NCBI RefSeq assembly: GCF_900095745.1
Contig: NZ_FMIR01000006.1
Coordinates: 124,001 to 188,000 of the forward strand
DNA length: 64,000 bases
Source: Microbacterium oxydans
GTDB taxonomy: Bacteria > Actinomycetota > Actinomycetes > Actinomycetales > Microbacteriaceae
Reading direction: 5' to 3'
Shown here: positions 26,501 to 33,227 of the stretch, one piece after another
How positions within the stretch are numbered: the stretch's first letter is position 1
How the letters are laid out: the number at the start of each line of letters is the position of its first letter
Notes under the pieces: model-generated
The model's input: only the letters and a program-made list of their open reading frames with translations
Told to the model about the DNA's origin: nothing
Databases searched by the model: none
Translations under genes and position numbers: made by a program

Positions 26501-27385
26501 GGACAGGTGGTGACGTACACGCTGCACTTCGAGAGCGTGGGCACCGGGTCGATCACGGTCGACCGCGAGGACGATCTGACGGCCGTGATCGATGATGCGA
26601 CCGTCACGTCGGATCCGGTGAGTTCCGATGAGTTGCTCGCCGTCTCCGGGATCGTCGACGGGCGCTTCGGGATCACCGGAGCGCTCGAACCCGGAGATGC
26701 CGTGACCGTCACCTACCAGGCGACGGTCAACGCGGACGGTGAGCGTGGCGACGACCGCCTGTCGAACTACCTCCTCGACCCGGACGCGGCCCCGCCGACC
26801 GAGTGCGTCATCGCCGAGGGCGAGGAGTACCCCGACTGCACCGTCGATCACGTCAGCAGCGTGGTGGTCGTGAAGTCGGCCGACCCGGCCTCGGGAACCG
26901 AGGTGGAGGAAGGGCAGCAGGTGGAGTACACCGTGACGTTCCGCAACGTCTCGACCGACCCGGATGCGGCGGGTGCAGACGTGGACTACACCGATCACCT
27001 GGATGAAGTCCTCGACGATGCGACACTGACCCGCGGACCCCAGGGGTCGACGGAGGCGCTGGCCACGGCGGTCGAGGGGCAGACCATCCGCATCACGGGC
27101 TCGGTCGCATCCGGAGGCACGGCCACCGTGACATACGTGGTCACGGTGCAGCCGTGGGCCGATCAGGGGAACCACAGCCTCGGCAACGTGATCGCGGTGA
27201 CCGGCGAGGAACCGATCTGCGTCGACGGGAACGGCCTGTGCACCACGCATCCGCTGGGTGAACCGGATCCACTCGCGGTGACCGGTGGCCAGGTGGCCGT
27301 CGGCGCACTGGCTGCCGGTGTCGTTCTGCTCGTCGCGGGCGGGCTCCTGGTGGCGATCCGCCGCCGACGTCAGTCGATCGAGTAG
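20597..27385 (+). CDS. Giant DUF11-repeat surface protein with LAVTG sorting signal, 2262 aa
   Basis: Secreted, acidic, probably wall-anchored adhesin or surface-layer-like protein. A signal peptide with likely cleavage after AQA46 is followed by a unique N-terminal domain (about 47-475), which has a DVDGNGSYTDP calcium-loop-like motif near residue 320. About 13 DUF11-type beta-sandwich modules follow. Modules 3-11 form three tandem 401-residue super-repeats (residues 751-1151, 1152-1552, 1553-1953), each made of three modules starting near VDKTVDP, RHFVVEKDAD and RITPEKSSDP. Paired cysteines recur in the linkers. The end carries LAVTG (2226-2230), a hydrophobic helix and RRRRQSIE. LAVTG is the LAXTG type known for class E sortases. 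The start follows GAAGAGG. Confidence 0.93.
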   Translation: MTDKSRNRRARQNPHSLRSRFTAAAVALTVGVLGALSPLAAAPAQAESNAPNTVLIGENTFYVYAAAGDVVTAEFIANDLNPTQGQTFTLTDPSGAVRWTCDLPPATAPETVCTVPAGMTGPGGVWLLETDGIGAETPNWPAGSGNDTRWDITVLSGGAPIEGRVWSKQYRAYSSFTPGSGTAFPNSDLGFWVVSENGSQYTVEMPVFNGGGWSFSSDAFGNVVDPALCTPAYRSLAQTSNSPEHQGPGPECGPGYNLFFEPPAADLPGFASSADGNEFVNPDYVTPSFDDTTYTRTNALSHAGALSYDLSSFTGNYVVRVDVDGNGSYTDPLDVALPQSGTDGTVSAPWNGRDSAGTLVDVCTTVNFEVAIEKTDEIHFVLGDVETLPGGIRITQIVGSSAGNDTIYWDDTEVPLSGVGPKSTTSTPVVNLAGLSSAGFIHGWASTGTNQWGNFAAIDNWAYGDIDVSAQASSPGNCLTLTKTSDATIDTRPGDDVEYTITATNTGEEPYTAANPAVVTDDLTAVLDDATYNGDATATMPGTIAYAAPDLTWTGPLAVGESVELSYTATVEAGGDGIARNVVFSGTPDTPTPACNPPNGDGVDPTTGIACAEAEFLLPKLSVTKAADTTELPADGGVVEYTITATNTGPGAYTAAEPARVTDDLSAVLDDATFGGITSPTDGSAELVGDELTWVGPLASGESVTITYTATYDSAAGDNVLYNIVCIPTDETAAGQDDCASVRIPAAELVIDKTVDPESGTAVDAGQVVTYTLSFASVGEAAAAVDTVDDLSDVLDDAELVAGSITTSNPGLTAELQGTDLIVAGSVAVGETYTVTYSVTVGAFADQENHVLANVVQNPDGSCDVEGCPETENPIRHFVVEKDADVTTGVETGDVVTYTVTVTNDGEGAYTATEPAGFTDDLTDVIDDASYNGDAAAVASDGSTVPTPTVAGAVLAWSGPLAAGESVSITYSVTVTNAGDADLVNTATPVCAPGVICEPVTPPVDIDLPRITPEKSSDPASGAGVVAGDVITYSLTFTNSGQAAGDVASTDDVSEVLDDAEVTTDPTADLAGITATFDAGAGEIRIEGALPAGATVTVTYQVTVLADGERGDNILTNVVTPDAPPYVCDDSDPDCDPFVPPSTEHPVGQLAVDKTVDPESGTSVDAGQVVTYSLSFESVGAAASAVDKVDDLSDVLDDAELVAGSITTSNAALTAELQGTDLVVTGSVPAGATYTVTYSVTVSAFADQENHVLANIVQNPDGSCGVEDCPETTNPIRHFVVEKDADATTGVQTGDVVTYTVTVTNDGEGAYTATEPAGFTDDLTDVIDDASYNDDAAAVASDGSTVPTPTVTGPLLAWSGPLEAGESVSVTYSVTVTNAGDADLVNTATPVCAPGVICDPVTPPVDIDLPRITPEKSSDPVSGAGVVAGDVITYTLTFTNSGQAAGDVDSTDDLSDVLDDAEVTTDPTADVAGITATFDPDAAAIRIEGALAAGVAVTVTYQVTVLPDGERGDNVLTNVLTPDVPPYVCGDSDPDCDPFVPPSTEHPVGQLAVDKTVDPASGTAVEVGQVVTYTLTFESVGAAASTVDKVDDLSDVLDDAALVAGSITPSNAALIAELQGTDLVVTGSVPAGATYTVTYSVTVSAFADQENHVLANVVQNPDGSCGIEDCPDTSNPIRHFSVEKAADATAGVQTGDVVTYTVTVTNDGESAYTSFVPAGFTDDLTDVIDDASYNGDAAAVASDGSLVPAPTLESPVLAWSGPIAVGESVSITYSVTVTNAGDSDLVNAATPVCAPGVVCDPVTPPVDIELPRITPEKSSDPVSGTTVVAGQVVTYTLTFTNSGQGAGDVASTDDVSAVLDDAEVTTEPTADVAGITAAFDADAAEIRIEGSLPAGAVVTVTYQVTVLPDGDRGDNILTNVLTPDAPPYVCDDSDPDCDPFVPPRTEHFIGELRDWKTVDPASGGTVVPGQVVTYTLHFESVGTGSITVDREDDLTAVIDDATVTSDPVSSDELLAVSGIVDGRFGITGALEPGDAVTVTYQATVNADGERGDDRLSNYLLDPDAAPPTECVIAEGEEYPDCTVDHVSSVVVVKSADPASGTEVEEGQQVEYTVTFRNVSTDPDAAGADVDYTDHLDEVLDDATLTRGPQGSTEALATAVEGQTIRITGSVASGGTATVTYVVTVQPWADQGNHSLGNVIAVTGEEPICVDGNGLCTTHPLGEPDPLAVTGGQVAVGALAAGVVLLVAGGLLVAIRRRRQSIE
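22847..26455 (+). repeat. Three tandem 1203-bp coding super-repeats
   Basis: Units at 22847-24049, 24050-25252 and 25253-26455 keep an exact 1203-bp (401-codon) period. I checked this at three landmarks: the VDKT codons (22847, 24050, 25253, and a degenerate 26456), the CCGTCAT/CCGCCAC segment (23221, 24424, 25627) and the PRITPEKS segment (23621, 24824, 26027). No indels occurred between units although many codons have diverged. Confidence 0.9.
27272..27286 (+). other. LAXTG cell-wall sorting motif (LAVTG)
   Basis: Codons for LAVTG precede a 22-residue hydrophobic segment and a positively charged tail, the canonical sorting-signal layout. Confidence 0.85.
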
Positions 27386-27400
27386 CGTCGCGCTCGTCCT

Positions 27401-27434
27401 ACCCGGGTGCCCGCCTTCCGGCCGGCACCCGGGT
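27401..27434 (+). terminator. Terminator after the giant surface-protein gene
   Basis: ACCCGGGTGCC (27401-27411) pairs perfectly with GGCACCCGGGT (27424-27434) across a 12-nt loop, 16 bp after the stop codon. Confidence 0.75.
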
Positions 27435-27490
27435 TCGCGCGCGTGCTCTGGGCCGAGGCGCCGTGTCCGTGGCCCTGGCGACCCCCGCCG

Positions 27491-27518
27491 TTGCGCTCTG
27501 CGGACACCGAGCTATACT
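27491..27518 (+). promoter_or_regulatory. Putative promoter of the FGGY kinase operon
   Basis: TTGCGC (27491-27496) and TATACT (27513-27518) are separated by 16 bp. The -10 touches the inverted repeats that start at 27516, a layout suited to repression. Confidence 0.5.
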
Positions 27519-27560
27519 GAACAATAGATCACCAGCCCGCACTATTGTTCGGAGTTCAGT
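27516..27560. promoter_or_regulatory. Nested inverted-repeat operator upstream of the FGGY kinase gene
   Basis: GAACAATAG (27519-27527) pairs with CTATTGTTC (27542-27550), and ACTGAAC (27516-27522) with GTTCAGT (27554-27560). All arms are perfect. The repeats span from the -10 to the start codon. They share the TGAACAA half-site with the inverted repeat at 31195-31220, next to the SorC regulator gene. Confidence 0.75.
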
Positions 27561-29105
27561 GTGCAGAGCCGCACTCGCATCATCCTCGGCGTCGACGCCG
27601 GCACCACATCGGTGAAGACCGTCGCCTTCGATCTCGACGGTCGCATCGCGAGTGTCTCCCGCTCGAGCGTGCGCGTGCAGCGCGCCGAGGACGGGCGCGC
27701 CGAAGCCGACATGAACCACATCTGGGATGCCGCGGCCACCACGATCGCGGCGGTGGTCGATGACATCGGCGACGCGGAGATCGTGGCGATCGGCGTGACG
27801 GGTCAGGGTGACGGCGCCTGGCTGGTCGATGCCGACGGTCGGCCCGTCGGTCCCGCAGCCCTCTGGCTCGACGGGCGCGCTCACGAACGCCTCGATGAGT
27901 GGCTGGATGACGGACGCGCGGCGGCCGTGCACCAGGCCACCGGCTCTCCCCTCTTCTCCGGAGCGCTGCCGATCCTCGTCGACGAGCTGATGGCGGCGGA
28001 TCCGACCCTGCGGGAGCGGGTCACGACGCAGCTGAACTGCAAGGACTGGCTGCGCTTCAAGCTCACCGGTCGCCGTGCGACCGATCCCAGCGAGGCCTCG
28101 CGCACCTACCTCGACACCGCGACGGGGGCTTACGCCGAAGAGCTGTTCCCCGCACTCGGACAGGAGCACGTGCGCGAATACCTGCCGGAGGTGCTCGATC
28201 CGCAGCAGATCGCCGGCCGGCTCGAGCCGAGAGTTGCGGCAGCACTGGGTCTCCCGGAAGGATTGCCCGTCGTCGTCGGAGTCGTCGACACCGCGGCTGC
28301 CGGCATCGGACTCGGCGTGCTCGACGACGGCCGCGGCTACGCCATCCTCGGCACAACGAGCCTCGTCGGCATCAACCACGCCTCGCGTGCCGACGTGCGC
28401 AGCGAATCGAGCATCGTGCTCGCCACCGGTCGAGGGAGCCAGGTTCTGGAGTCCATGGCCCCGATGACCGGTACCCCCAACCTCGACTGGGTGCGCGCCA
28501 CGCTCGGCCTCGCGGACGAGGACTGGGTCGTCGTCGAGAAGCAGGCCGTCGCGGTCGCACCAGGCAGCGGGGGCGTGATCTACCTCCCGTACGGCGCCCC
28601 GAGCGGCGAACGGGCTCCGTTCTTCGCCCCCGACGCCTCGGCATCCTGGCTCGGGATGAGCGTCACCACGACGGCGGGCCAGCTGCTGCGGAGCGTCTAC
28701 GAGGGCTTGGCCTTCAGCCTGCGCGAGTCCACCGACGCACTGGGGCTCGACGGCCCGCTGCTCGTCTGCGGAGGAGGCTCCGACTCAGACCTCCTGTGCA
28801 CGATCCTGGCCGACGTCCTGGCACGCGACATCGTGCGTCAAGACGAACCGGAGGTGGGCGCCCGCGGGGTCGCCACGCTCGCGATGGCAGCGATCGGACT
28901 CGCGGACGACCTGCACCACGCATCGCGCCGACTGACACCGTCGACGACGACCTTCTCGCCGGACGCCGCCCGCACCGCGCTGTACGACGACGCGTATGCG
29001 CTCTTCCTCGCGACACGCGATGCCCTGCGCCCGCACTGGGGTGGACTCCGCCGCCTGCGCGACAGCGCCGAGCAGCATCCCGCCCCCGAATCCCCGGCTC
29101 ACTGA
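27561..29105 (+). CDS. FGGY-family carbohydrate kinase, 514 aa
   Basis: Phosphorylates a ketose or polyol; the exact sugar is not determinable. The N-terminal ATPase fold has GVDAGTTSVKT (residues 10-20), the substrate-side loop has VTGQGDGAWLVD and LWLDGRAHE, and the C-terminal half has the phosphate-2/adenosine motif VCGGGSDSDLLCTI. Length is normal. The GTG at 27561 follows GGAG at 6 nt and is flanked by the operator arms. Downstream genes encode a hydroxyacid dehydrogenase and, beyond the SorC regulator, a polyol-type transporter, an aldolase and an aldehyde dehydrogenase, so a pentitol, tetritol or rare ketose is the likely growth substrate. Confidence 0.9.
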   Translation: MQSRTRIILGVDAGTTSVKTVAFDLDGRIASVSRSSVRVQRAEDGRAEADMNHIWDAAATTIAAVVDDIGDAEIVAIGVTGQGDGAWLVDADGRPVGPAALWLDGRAHERLDEWLDDGRAAAVHQATGSPLFSGALPILVDELMAADPTLRERVTTQLNCKDWLRFKLTGRRATDPSEASRTYLDTATGAYAEELFPALGQEHVREYLPEVLDPQQIAGRLEPRVAAALGLPEGLPVVVGVVDTAAAGIGLGVLDDGRGYAILGTTSLVGINHASRADVRSESSIVLATGRGSQVLESMAPMTGTPNLDWVRATLGLADEDWVVVEKQAVAVAPGSGGVIYLPYGAPSGERAPFFAPDASASWLGMSVTTTAGQLLRSVYEGLAFSLRESTDALGLDGPLLVCGGGSDSDLLCTILADVLARDIVRQDEPEVGARGVATLAMAAIGLADDLHHASRRLTPSTTTFSPDAARTALYDDAYALFLATRDALRPHWGGLRRLRDSAEQHPAPESPAH

Positions 29106-29126
29106 CCACCACCTGAAAGAAGACAC

Positions 29127-30137
29127 ATGACTGAAACGTCCCGCCCGAAGGTGCTCATCACCGCTCCGTTCGATGCCGGCATCGCCGATTCCCTCGCCGA
29201 AGCGTTCGACGTCACTCTGGTCGACCCGACCATGGACGGCGGATCCCTCGCCGACCGCGGCGTCGACGAGGCGCTTGCCGCAGCGGATGTCGTGATCGCC
29301 GAGCTCGACGTGGTCGACGAGAGCGCGCTCGCGAAGGCTCCCGAACTCAAGGCCGTCGTCTCGTGCCGCGCCAAACCGGCGAACGTCGACCTCGACGCCT
29401 GCACGGCCCGCGGCATCCCGGTGTTCACGACCCCGGGTCGCAACGCCGAGGTCACGGCCGACCTGAGCTTCGCCCTGCTGCTGGCCACCGTGCGCAAGGT
29501 GAGCCAATCGGAGCGCTGGCTGCGTGCTGGCAACTGGACCGAGGACGACGTGTTCGAGCCCTACGAGGTCTTCCGCTCGATCGGGCTCGGCGGCCGCACG
29601 CTCGGCATCCTCGGCGGCGGGGCGATCGGCCGTCGGATGGTCACCCGCGCCCGTGGATTCGGTATGACCGTCAAGGTGTACGACCCGTTCCTCGCCCCCG
29701 ATGCGTTCGGCGACGAGGCCAGCGTCGTGCCCCTCGACGAGGTGCTCTCGACCTCCGACATCGTCACCGTGCACGTACCCCTGATGCCCGAGACCGAGGG
29801 CCTGCTCGGTGAGCGCGAACTCGCCCTCCTCCGCCCGGATGCCTATCTGATCAACGCCGGCCGCGCGGCGATCATCGACGAGCAGGCCCTGATGGCCGTC
29901 CTGCGCGACGGCCGGATCGCCGGTGCCGGCTTCGACGTCTACTACCAGGAGCCGCTCCCGCAAGACCACGAGCTCTTCACCTTCGACAACGTCACGCTGA
30001 CGCCGCACATCGCGGGCGCCTCGGATGACGTCATCGTCGAGCACTCGCGCATCGCTGCGGCGGCGCTGCGGGGGTGGCTGAGCGGGCAGCGCGTTCCCGG
30101 AACCGCGAACGAGAAGGCGCTCGCCGCGGTCGGCTGA
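29127..30137 (+). CDS. D-isomer-specific 2-hydroxyacid dehydrogenase, 336 aa
   Basis: NAD(P)-dependent oxidoreductase related to 3-phosphoglycerate and glyoxylate/hydroxypyruvate reductases. It shows the dinucleotide-binding GILGGGAIGRRM (160-171) and the catalytic Arg246 (INAGRAAI), Glu275 (YYQEP) and His294 (LTPHIAG). It lacks the C-terminal ACT domain of long SerA forms. It lies 21 bp after the FGGY kinase in the same operon, so it probably handles a two- to four-carbon hydroxyacid or sugar acid of that pathway rather than serine synthesis. AAAGAAG precedes the ATG. Confidence 0.9.
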   Translation: MTETSRPKVLITAPFDAGIADSLAEAFDVTLVDPTMDGGSLADRGVDEALAAADVVIAELDVVDESALAKAPELKAVVSCRAKPANVDLDACTARGIPVFTTPGRNAEVTADLSFALLLATVRKVSQSERWLRAGNWTEDDVFEPYEVFRSIGLGGRTLGILGGGAIGRRMVTRARGFGMTVKVYDPFLAPDAFGDEASVVPLDEVLSTSDIVTVHVPLMPETEGLLGERELALLRPDAYLINAGRAAIIDEQALMAVLRDGRIAGAGFDVYYQEPLPQDHELFTFDNVTLTPHIAGASDDVIVEHSRIAAAALRGWLSGQRVPGTANEKALAAVG

Positions 30138-30167
30138 GCGTCTGAGCGTAGGAGCGTCTGAGCCCGG

Positions 30168-30198
30168 GGAGCGGAACGTGCGTCGCGCGGTCCGCTCC
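30168..30198. terminator. Hairpin between convergent dehydrogenase and SorC genes
   Basis: GGAGCGGA (30168-30175) pairs with TCCGCTCC (30191-30198). It sits between two convergent stop codons. A 12-bp direct repeat GAGCGTCTGAGC (30136-30147, 30152-30163) lies just before it. Confidence 0.55.
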
Positions 30199-30207
30199 TC
30201 GGTGCGC

Positions 30208-31119
30208 TCAGTCGAGCAGCGCCGTGACGGTGTTCGAGTCGGTCACGAGCATGTTCACCATGCCGCTCGAGAGGGCGGTGCGCACGGCGTCGAGCTTCGC
30301 CGCGCCCGCCGCGATCGCGAGGCGGTGCGGGATGGCGCGCAGCTGATCCAGGTCGAGTCCGACGACGCGGGAGTCGAGCTCGCCGCGGACCGGTGCTCCG
30401 TTCGCATCGAAGAAGCGTCCGCCGATGTCGCCGATCGCTCCGGCCTCGAGAAGCGCGGCTCGTTCGCGCTCGCTCAGCGACCCGAAGAGCAGTCCGCGGC
30501 TGTCGTGCGTGCTGCCGATGCCCGCGATCAGTGTGCTGGCCTCTGCCGCTCGTGCGAGCACCTCGCGCACCCCGGGGTCGGCGTAGGCACTCTCCGCGGC
30601 CTGCGGCGTCGCGGCGACGAGAGGTGCGGGGAGGTGGAAGGCCGATCCGTCGGTGCGGCGCGCCAGTGCGAGGGTGAGCTCGTGTGGGTTGGCACCGTTC
30701 GCGAGACCACTGCTCGATCCGGTGAGGGGCACGAAGCGGGCGCCGAGCGGTCGGGCGGGGAAGGCGTCGACCACGGCGGCGACCGCCGTGGAGAGACCCA
30801 TGGCGACGGTGGTGTCCTTGTCGATGACGCTCGCGAGCGCCTCCGCGCCGACCGTCGCCATCGCGCGGGAGGCCTTCGCCGGATCGTCCACACTCGGGGC
30901 GATCCAGGCCTGGCGCAGTCCGTAGCGGCTGAGCAGCGCCTGCTCCTCGGCGGCGAACAGCGACTCCTCCACGTGCACGATGATCTCGACCATGCCGCTG
31001 TCGCGGGCCTCGGCGAGCAGTCGCGTCACGCGGACGCGGGACAGGCCGAGTGCGTCGGCGATCTCCTGGTGCGTGAGCCCCAGTTCGTAGTACATGCGCG
31101 CCACGCGACCCATCAGCAT
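30208..31119 (-). CDS. SorC/DeoR-type sugar-binding transcriptional regulator, 303 aa
   Basis: Controls the surrounding catabolic genes, probably sensing a sugar phosphate. The N-terminal helix-turn-helix reads MYYELGLTHQEIADALGLSR (then VRVTRLLAEA). The large C-terminal SorC sugar-binding domain includes VAMGLSTAVAAVVDAF and the GIGS-x-H segment. The start is set at the ATG 31119, 9 nt after GGGAGG. The ATG at 31128 abuts the GGGAGG directly and is less likely, and frames further upstream run into the operator. It is divergent from the transporter gene and convergent with the kinase/dehydrogenase pair. Confidence 0.9.
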   Translation of the reverse strand: MLMGRVARMYYELGLTHQEIADALGLSRVRVTRLLAEARDSGMVEIIVHVEESLFAAEEQALLSRYGLRQAWIAPSVDDPAKASRAMATVGAEALASVIDKDTTVAMGLSTAVAAVVDAFPARPLGARFVPLTGSSSGLANGANPHELTLALARRTDGSAFHLPAPLVAATPQAAESAYADPGVREVLARAAEASTLIAGIGSTHDSRGLLFGSLSERERAALLEAGAIGDIGGRFFDANGAPVRGELDSRVVGLDLDQLRAIPHRLAIAAGAAKLDAVRTALSSGMVNMLVTDSNTVTALLD

Positions 31120-31156
31120 GCTGAACATCCTCCCACGCCGACTCCTCCGGTCTTGC

Positions 31157-31185
31157 TTGACAATTCCGCGACGCGTGCCCAAGAT
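31157..31185 (+). promoter_or_regulatory. Putative promoter of the MFS/aldolase/ALDH operon
   Basis: A consensus -35 TTGACA (31157-31162) is followed at 17 bp by CAAGAT (31180-31185), a weak -10. The operator at 31195-31220 lies just downstream, and the start codon at 31266 follows GAGGAG. Confidence 0.45.
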
Positions 31186-31194
31186 GTCCATGGG

Positions 31195-31220
31195 CATTCG
31201 TTCACGATGCTGAACAAATG
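31195..31220. promoter_or_regulatory. Inverted-repeat operator between sorC and the transporter gene
   Basis: CATTCGTTCA (31195-31204) and TGAACAAATG (31211-31220) are complementary except for one base, with a 6-nt spacer. The TGAACAA half-site recurs at 27518-27524, tying both promoters to one regulator. Confidence 0.7.
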
Positions 31221-31265
31221 TACACCACATCCCGAAATCTCTACGCGCTCAACGAGGAGACACCC

Positions 31266-32561
31266 ATGGTCACCCCCGCATCACCTCCCGCCGAGGGCCG
31301 CTTCGCGCGCCTCCTCAGCTCTCAGGGCATCTCGCGGCCCATCGCCTGGGGCTTCGTCGCCCTGACGATCTTCATGATCGGCGACGGCATCGAGGCCGGC
31401 TTCCTCTCGCCGTACCTCGACGAGCGCGGCTTCGACGGCAGCCAGATCGCCCTGCTCTGGTCGGTCTACGGCATCGTCGTCGCCGTGGCCGCCTGGCTGA
31501 GCGGCGCGCTGGCCGAAGCCTGGGGGCCCAAGCGCGTCATGATGCTCGGCTTCGGCATCTGGGTCGTCTTCGAGGTGCTCTTCCTCGTGTTCGGCGTCAT
31601 GGCCGGCAACTTCGAGATCATGCTCCTCGCCTTCGGAATCCGCGGGCTCGGATACCCGATGTTCGCCTACGGGTTCCTGGTCTGGGTCACGATCGACACC
31701 GATGAGCACGTCATGGGCCGCGCCGTCGGCTGGTACTGGTTCTTCTCCACGCTCGGACTCGGCGTCCTGAGCTCGTACTTCGCCGGAGCCGTCATCCCGA
31801 TCATCGGCGAGCTGGCCACGCTGTGGATGGCGCTGGCCTTCGTCGTCGTCGGCGGAGTGATGGTGCTCGTACTGCTGCGCAACCCCGTGACCAAGAAGGT
31901 CACCGTGGCCAGCAGCGTCAAGGGTGTCGTCAGTTCCCTCACCATCGTCGCGACCAACCCGAAGGTGGGCGTCGGCGGCGTGGTCCGCATCATCAACACC
32001 CTCTCCTTCTATGCGTTCGTCGTGTTCCTCACGACCTACATGGTCCGCGACGTCGGCTTCGACCTCGCCCAGTGGCAGATCATCTGGGGCACGATGCTCG
32101 CCGCGAACGTGGCCGCGAACCTGCTCTCCGGCTACCTCGCCGACTGGATCGGGCGCGTCAACGTGGTCGCCTGGGCCGGTGGCATCGGATGCTTCGTCAC
32201 GGTTCTCGCGCTGTTCTACGTCCCCACCCTCATCGGGCCGAACTTCTGGATCACGATCTCGATCGCCTTCGTCTACGGTCTGGCGCTGGGCATGTTCGTG
32301 CCGTTGTCGGCGATCGTCCCGCTGCTCGCCCCGAAGAACAAGGCCGCCGCGGTCGCCATCCTGAACCTCGGCGCCGGCCTCAGCCAGTTCATCGGGCCGG
32401 TCATCGCCGGCCTCGCCGCACCCGTCGGCGTCGAGGGCACGGTCTGGATCATCGCCTCCCTCTACCTCGTCGGTTTCGGCCTGACGTTCCTGCTGAAGAC
32501 GCCCAAGGATGCGGACGACGCGGTCTCGGCGAGCCCCGCCCCGACCGCCGTCACCGCCTGA
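31266..32561 (+). CDS. MFS transporter, RbtT/DalT/CsbX polyol type, 431 aa
   Basis: Twelve-helix proton symporter. Early helix 1 reads FMIGDGIEAGFLSPYL, and helices 4-5 contain GIRGLGYPMFAYGFLVWV. Both resemble transporters of ribitol, arabitol and related polyols (CsbX, RbtT, DalT). The ATG at 31266 follows GAGGAG; an ATG 48 nt upstream lies within the operator region and has no Shine-Dalgarno. It starts the transporter-aldolase-aldehyde dehydrogenase operon and is divergent from the SorC regulator. The substrate class is inferred from family resemblance and neighbours. Confidence 0.85.
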   Translation: MVTPASPPAEGRFARLLSSQGISRPIAWGFVALTIFMIGDGIEAGFLSPYLDERGFDGSQIALLWSVYGIVVAVAAWLSGALAEAWGPKRVMMLGFGIWVVFEVLFLVFGVMAGNFEIMLLAFGIRGLGYPMFAYGFLVWVTIDTDEHVMGRAVGWYWFFSTLGLGVLSSYFAGAVIPIIGELATLWMALAFVVVGGVMVLVLLRNPVTKKVTVASSVKGVVSSLTIVATNPKVGVGGVVRIINTLSFYAFVVFLTTYMVRDVGFDLAQWQIIWGTMLAANVAANLLSGYLADWIGRVNVVAWAGGIGCFVTVLALFYVPTLIGPNFWITISIAFVYGLALGMFVPLSAIVPLLAPKNKAAAVAILNLGAGLSQFIGPVIAGLAAPVGVEGTVWIIASLYLVGFGLTFLLKTPKDADDAVSASPAPTAVTA

Positions 32562-32588
32562 ATCCCCCACCCTGACAAGGAGTCACCC

Positions 32589-33215
32589 ATGACCACGCGT
32601 GTGGAATCACTCATCGAAGAACTCTCGGCCGTCGGCGTCGACATCGTCGCCCGCGGGCTTGCCCTCGCCTCCGGAGGCAACATCTCGGCGCGTATCGATG
32701 AGGACACCTTCGTGGTCACGGGCTCCGGCACCTGGCTCGACAGGCTCACGCCCGAGGACTTCTCGGTCATGAGCCTGTCGGGTGAGGTCGTCAGCGGCTC
32801 GCCGAGCCCGTCGAGCGAATGGAAGCTGCATCAGCGCAGCTACGAGACACGAGCCGACGTCAACGCGGTGGTGCACGTGCACCCGCAGCACGCCGTGCTC
32901 CTCAACGCCCTCGGTCACGATGTGCGTCTGATCACCCTCGACCACGCGTACTACGTGCGCTCGGTCGGGACCACTCCGTACTACCCGAACGGATCGGACG
33001 AACTCGCCGACTCCGCCGCCGAGCAGGCCGCGCACCACGACTGCATCATCATGGGCCACCACGGCTGCTCCGCCCTCGGCGACTCCGTGAGCATGGCCTT
33101 CCGCCGCGCACTCAACCTCGAGGAGGCGGCCACCGCGACCTACCGCGCGCTGCTCCTCGGCGACACCGAGTCCGCCTTCCCCGCCGAGGCGCTCGCCGCC
33201 CTGCACCACGCCTGA
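32589..33215 (+). CDS. Class II aldolase/adducin-family protein, 208 aa
   Basis: Zinc-dependent aldolase or epimerase of the FucA/AraD/RhaD superfamily. The hallmarks are GGNIS (29-33), the general acid/base Glu77 in SSEWKLH, and zinc ligands His96 and His98 (HVHP) and His157 (GHHGC). In a pathway with the FGGY kinase it would split a phosphorylated ketose into dihydroxyacetone phosphate and an aldehyde, which the next gene product could oxidise. An epimerase or a tetronate-phosphate decarboxylase role is also possible in this superfamily. It lies 27 bp after the transporter gene; AAGGAG precedes the ATG. Confidence 0.88.
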   Translation: MTTRVESLIEELSAVGVDIVARGLALASGGNISARIDEDTFVVTGSGTWLDRLTPEDFSVMSLSGEVVSGSPSPSSEWKLHQRSYETRADVNAVVHVHPQHAVLLNALGHDVRLITLDHAYYVRSVGTTPYYPNGSDELADSAAEQAAHHDCIIMGHHGCSALGDSVSMAFRRALNLEEAATATYRALLLGDTESAFPAEALAALHHA

Positions 33216-33227
33216 ACAGGAGCCGCG

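Noticed and set aside
21119..27250. A 2043-codon open frame on the minus strand across the giant surface-protein gene
   Set aside because: It is the antisense shadow of a GC-rich repetitive coding region; composition is Arg/Val/His-rich with no domain, and it has no start signals.
30136..30163. Tandem GAGCGTCTGAGC repeat as a regulatory element
   Set aside because: It lies between two convergent stop codons directly before a hairpin, so a chance duplication at a terminator is simpler.
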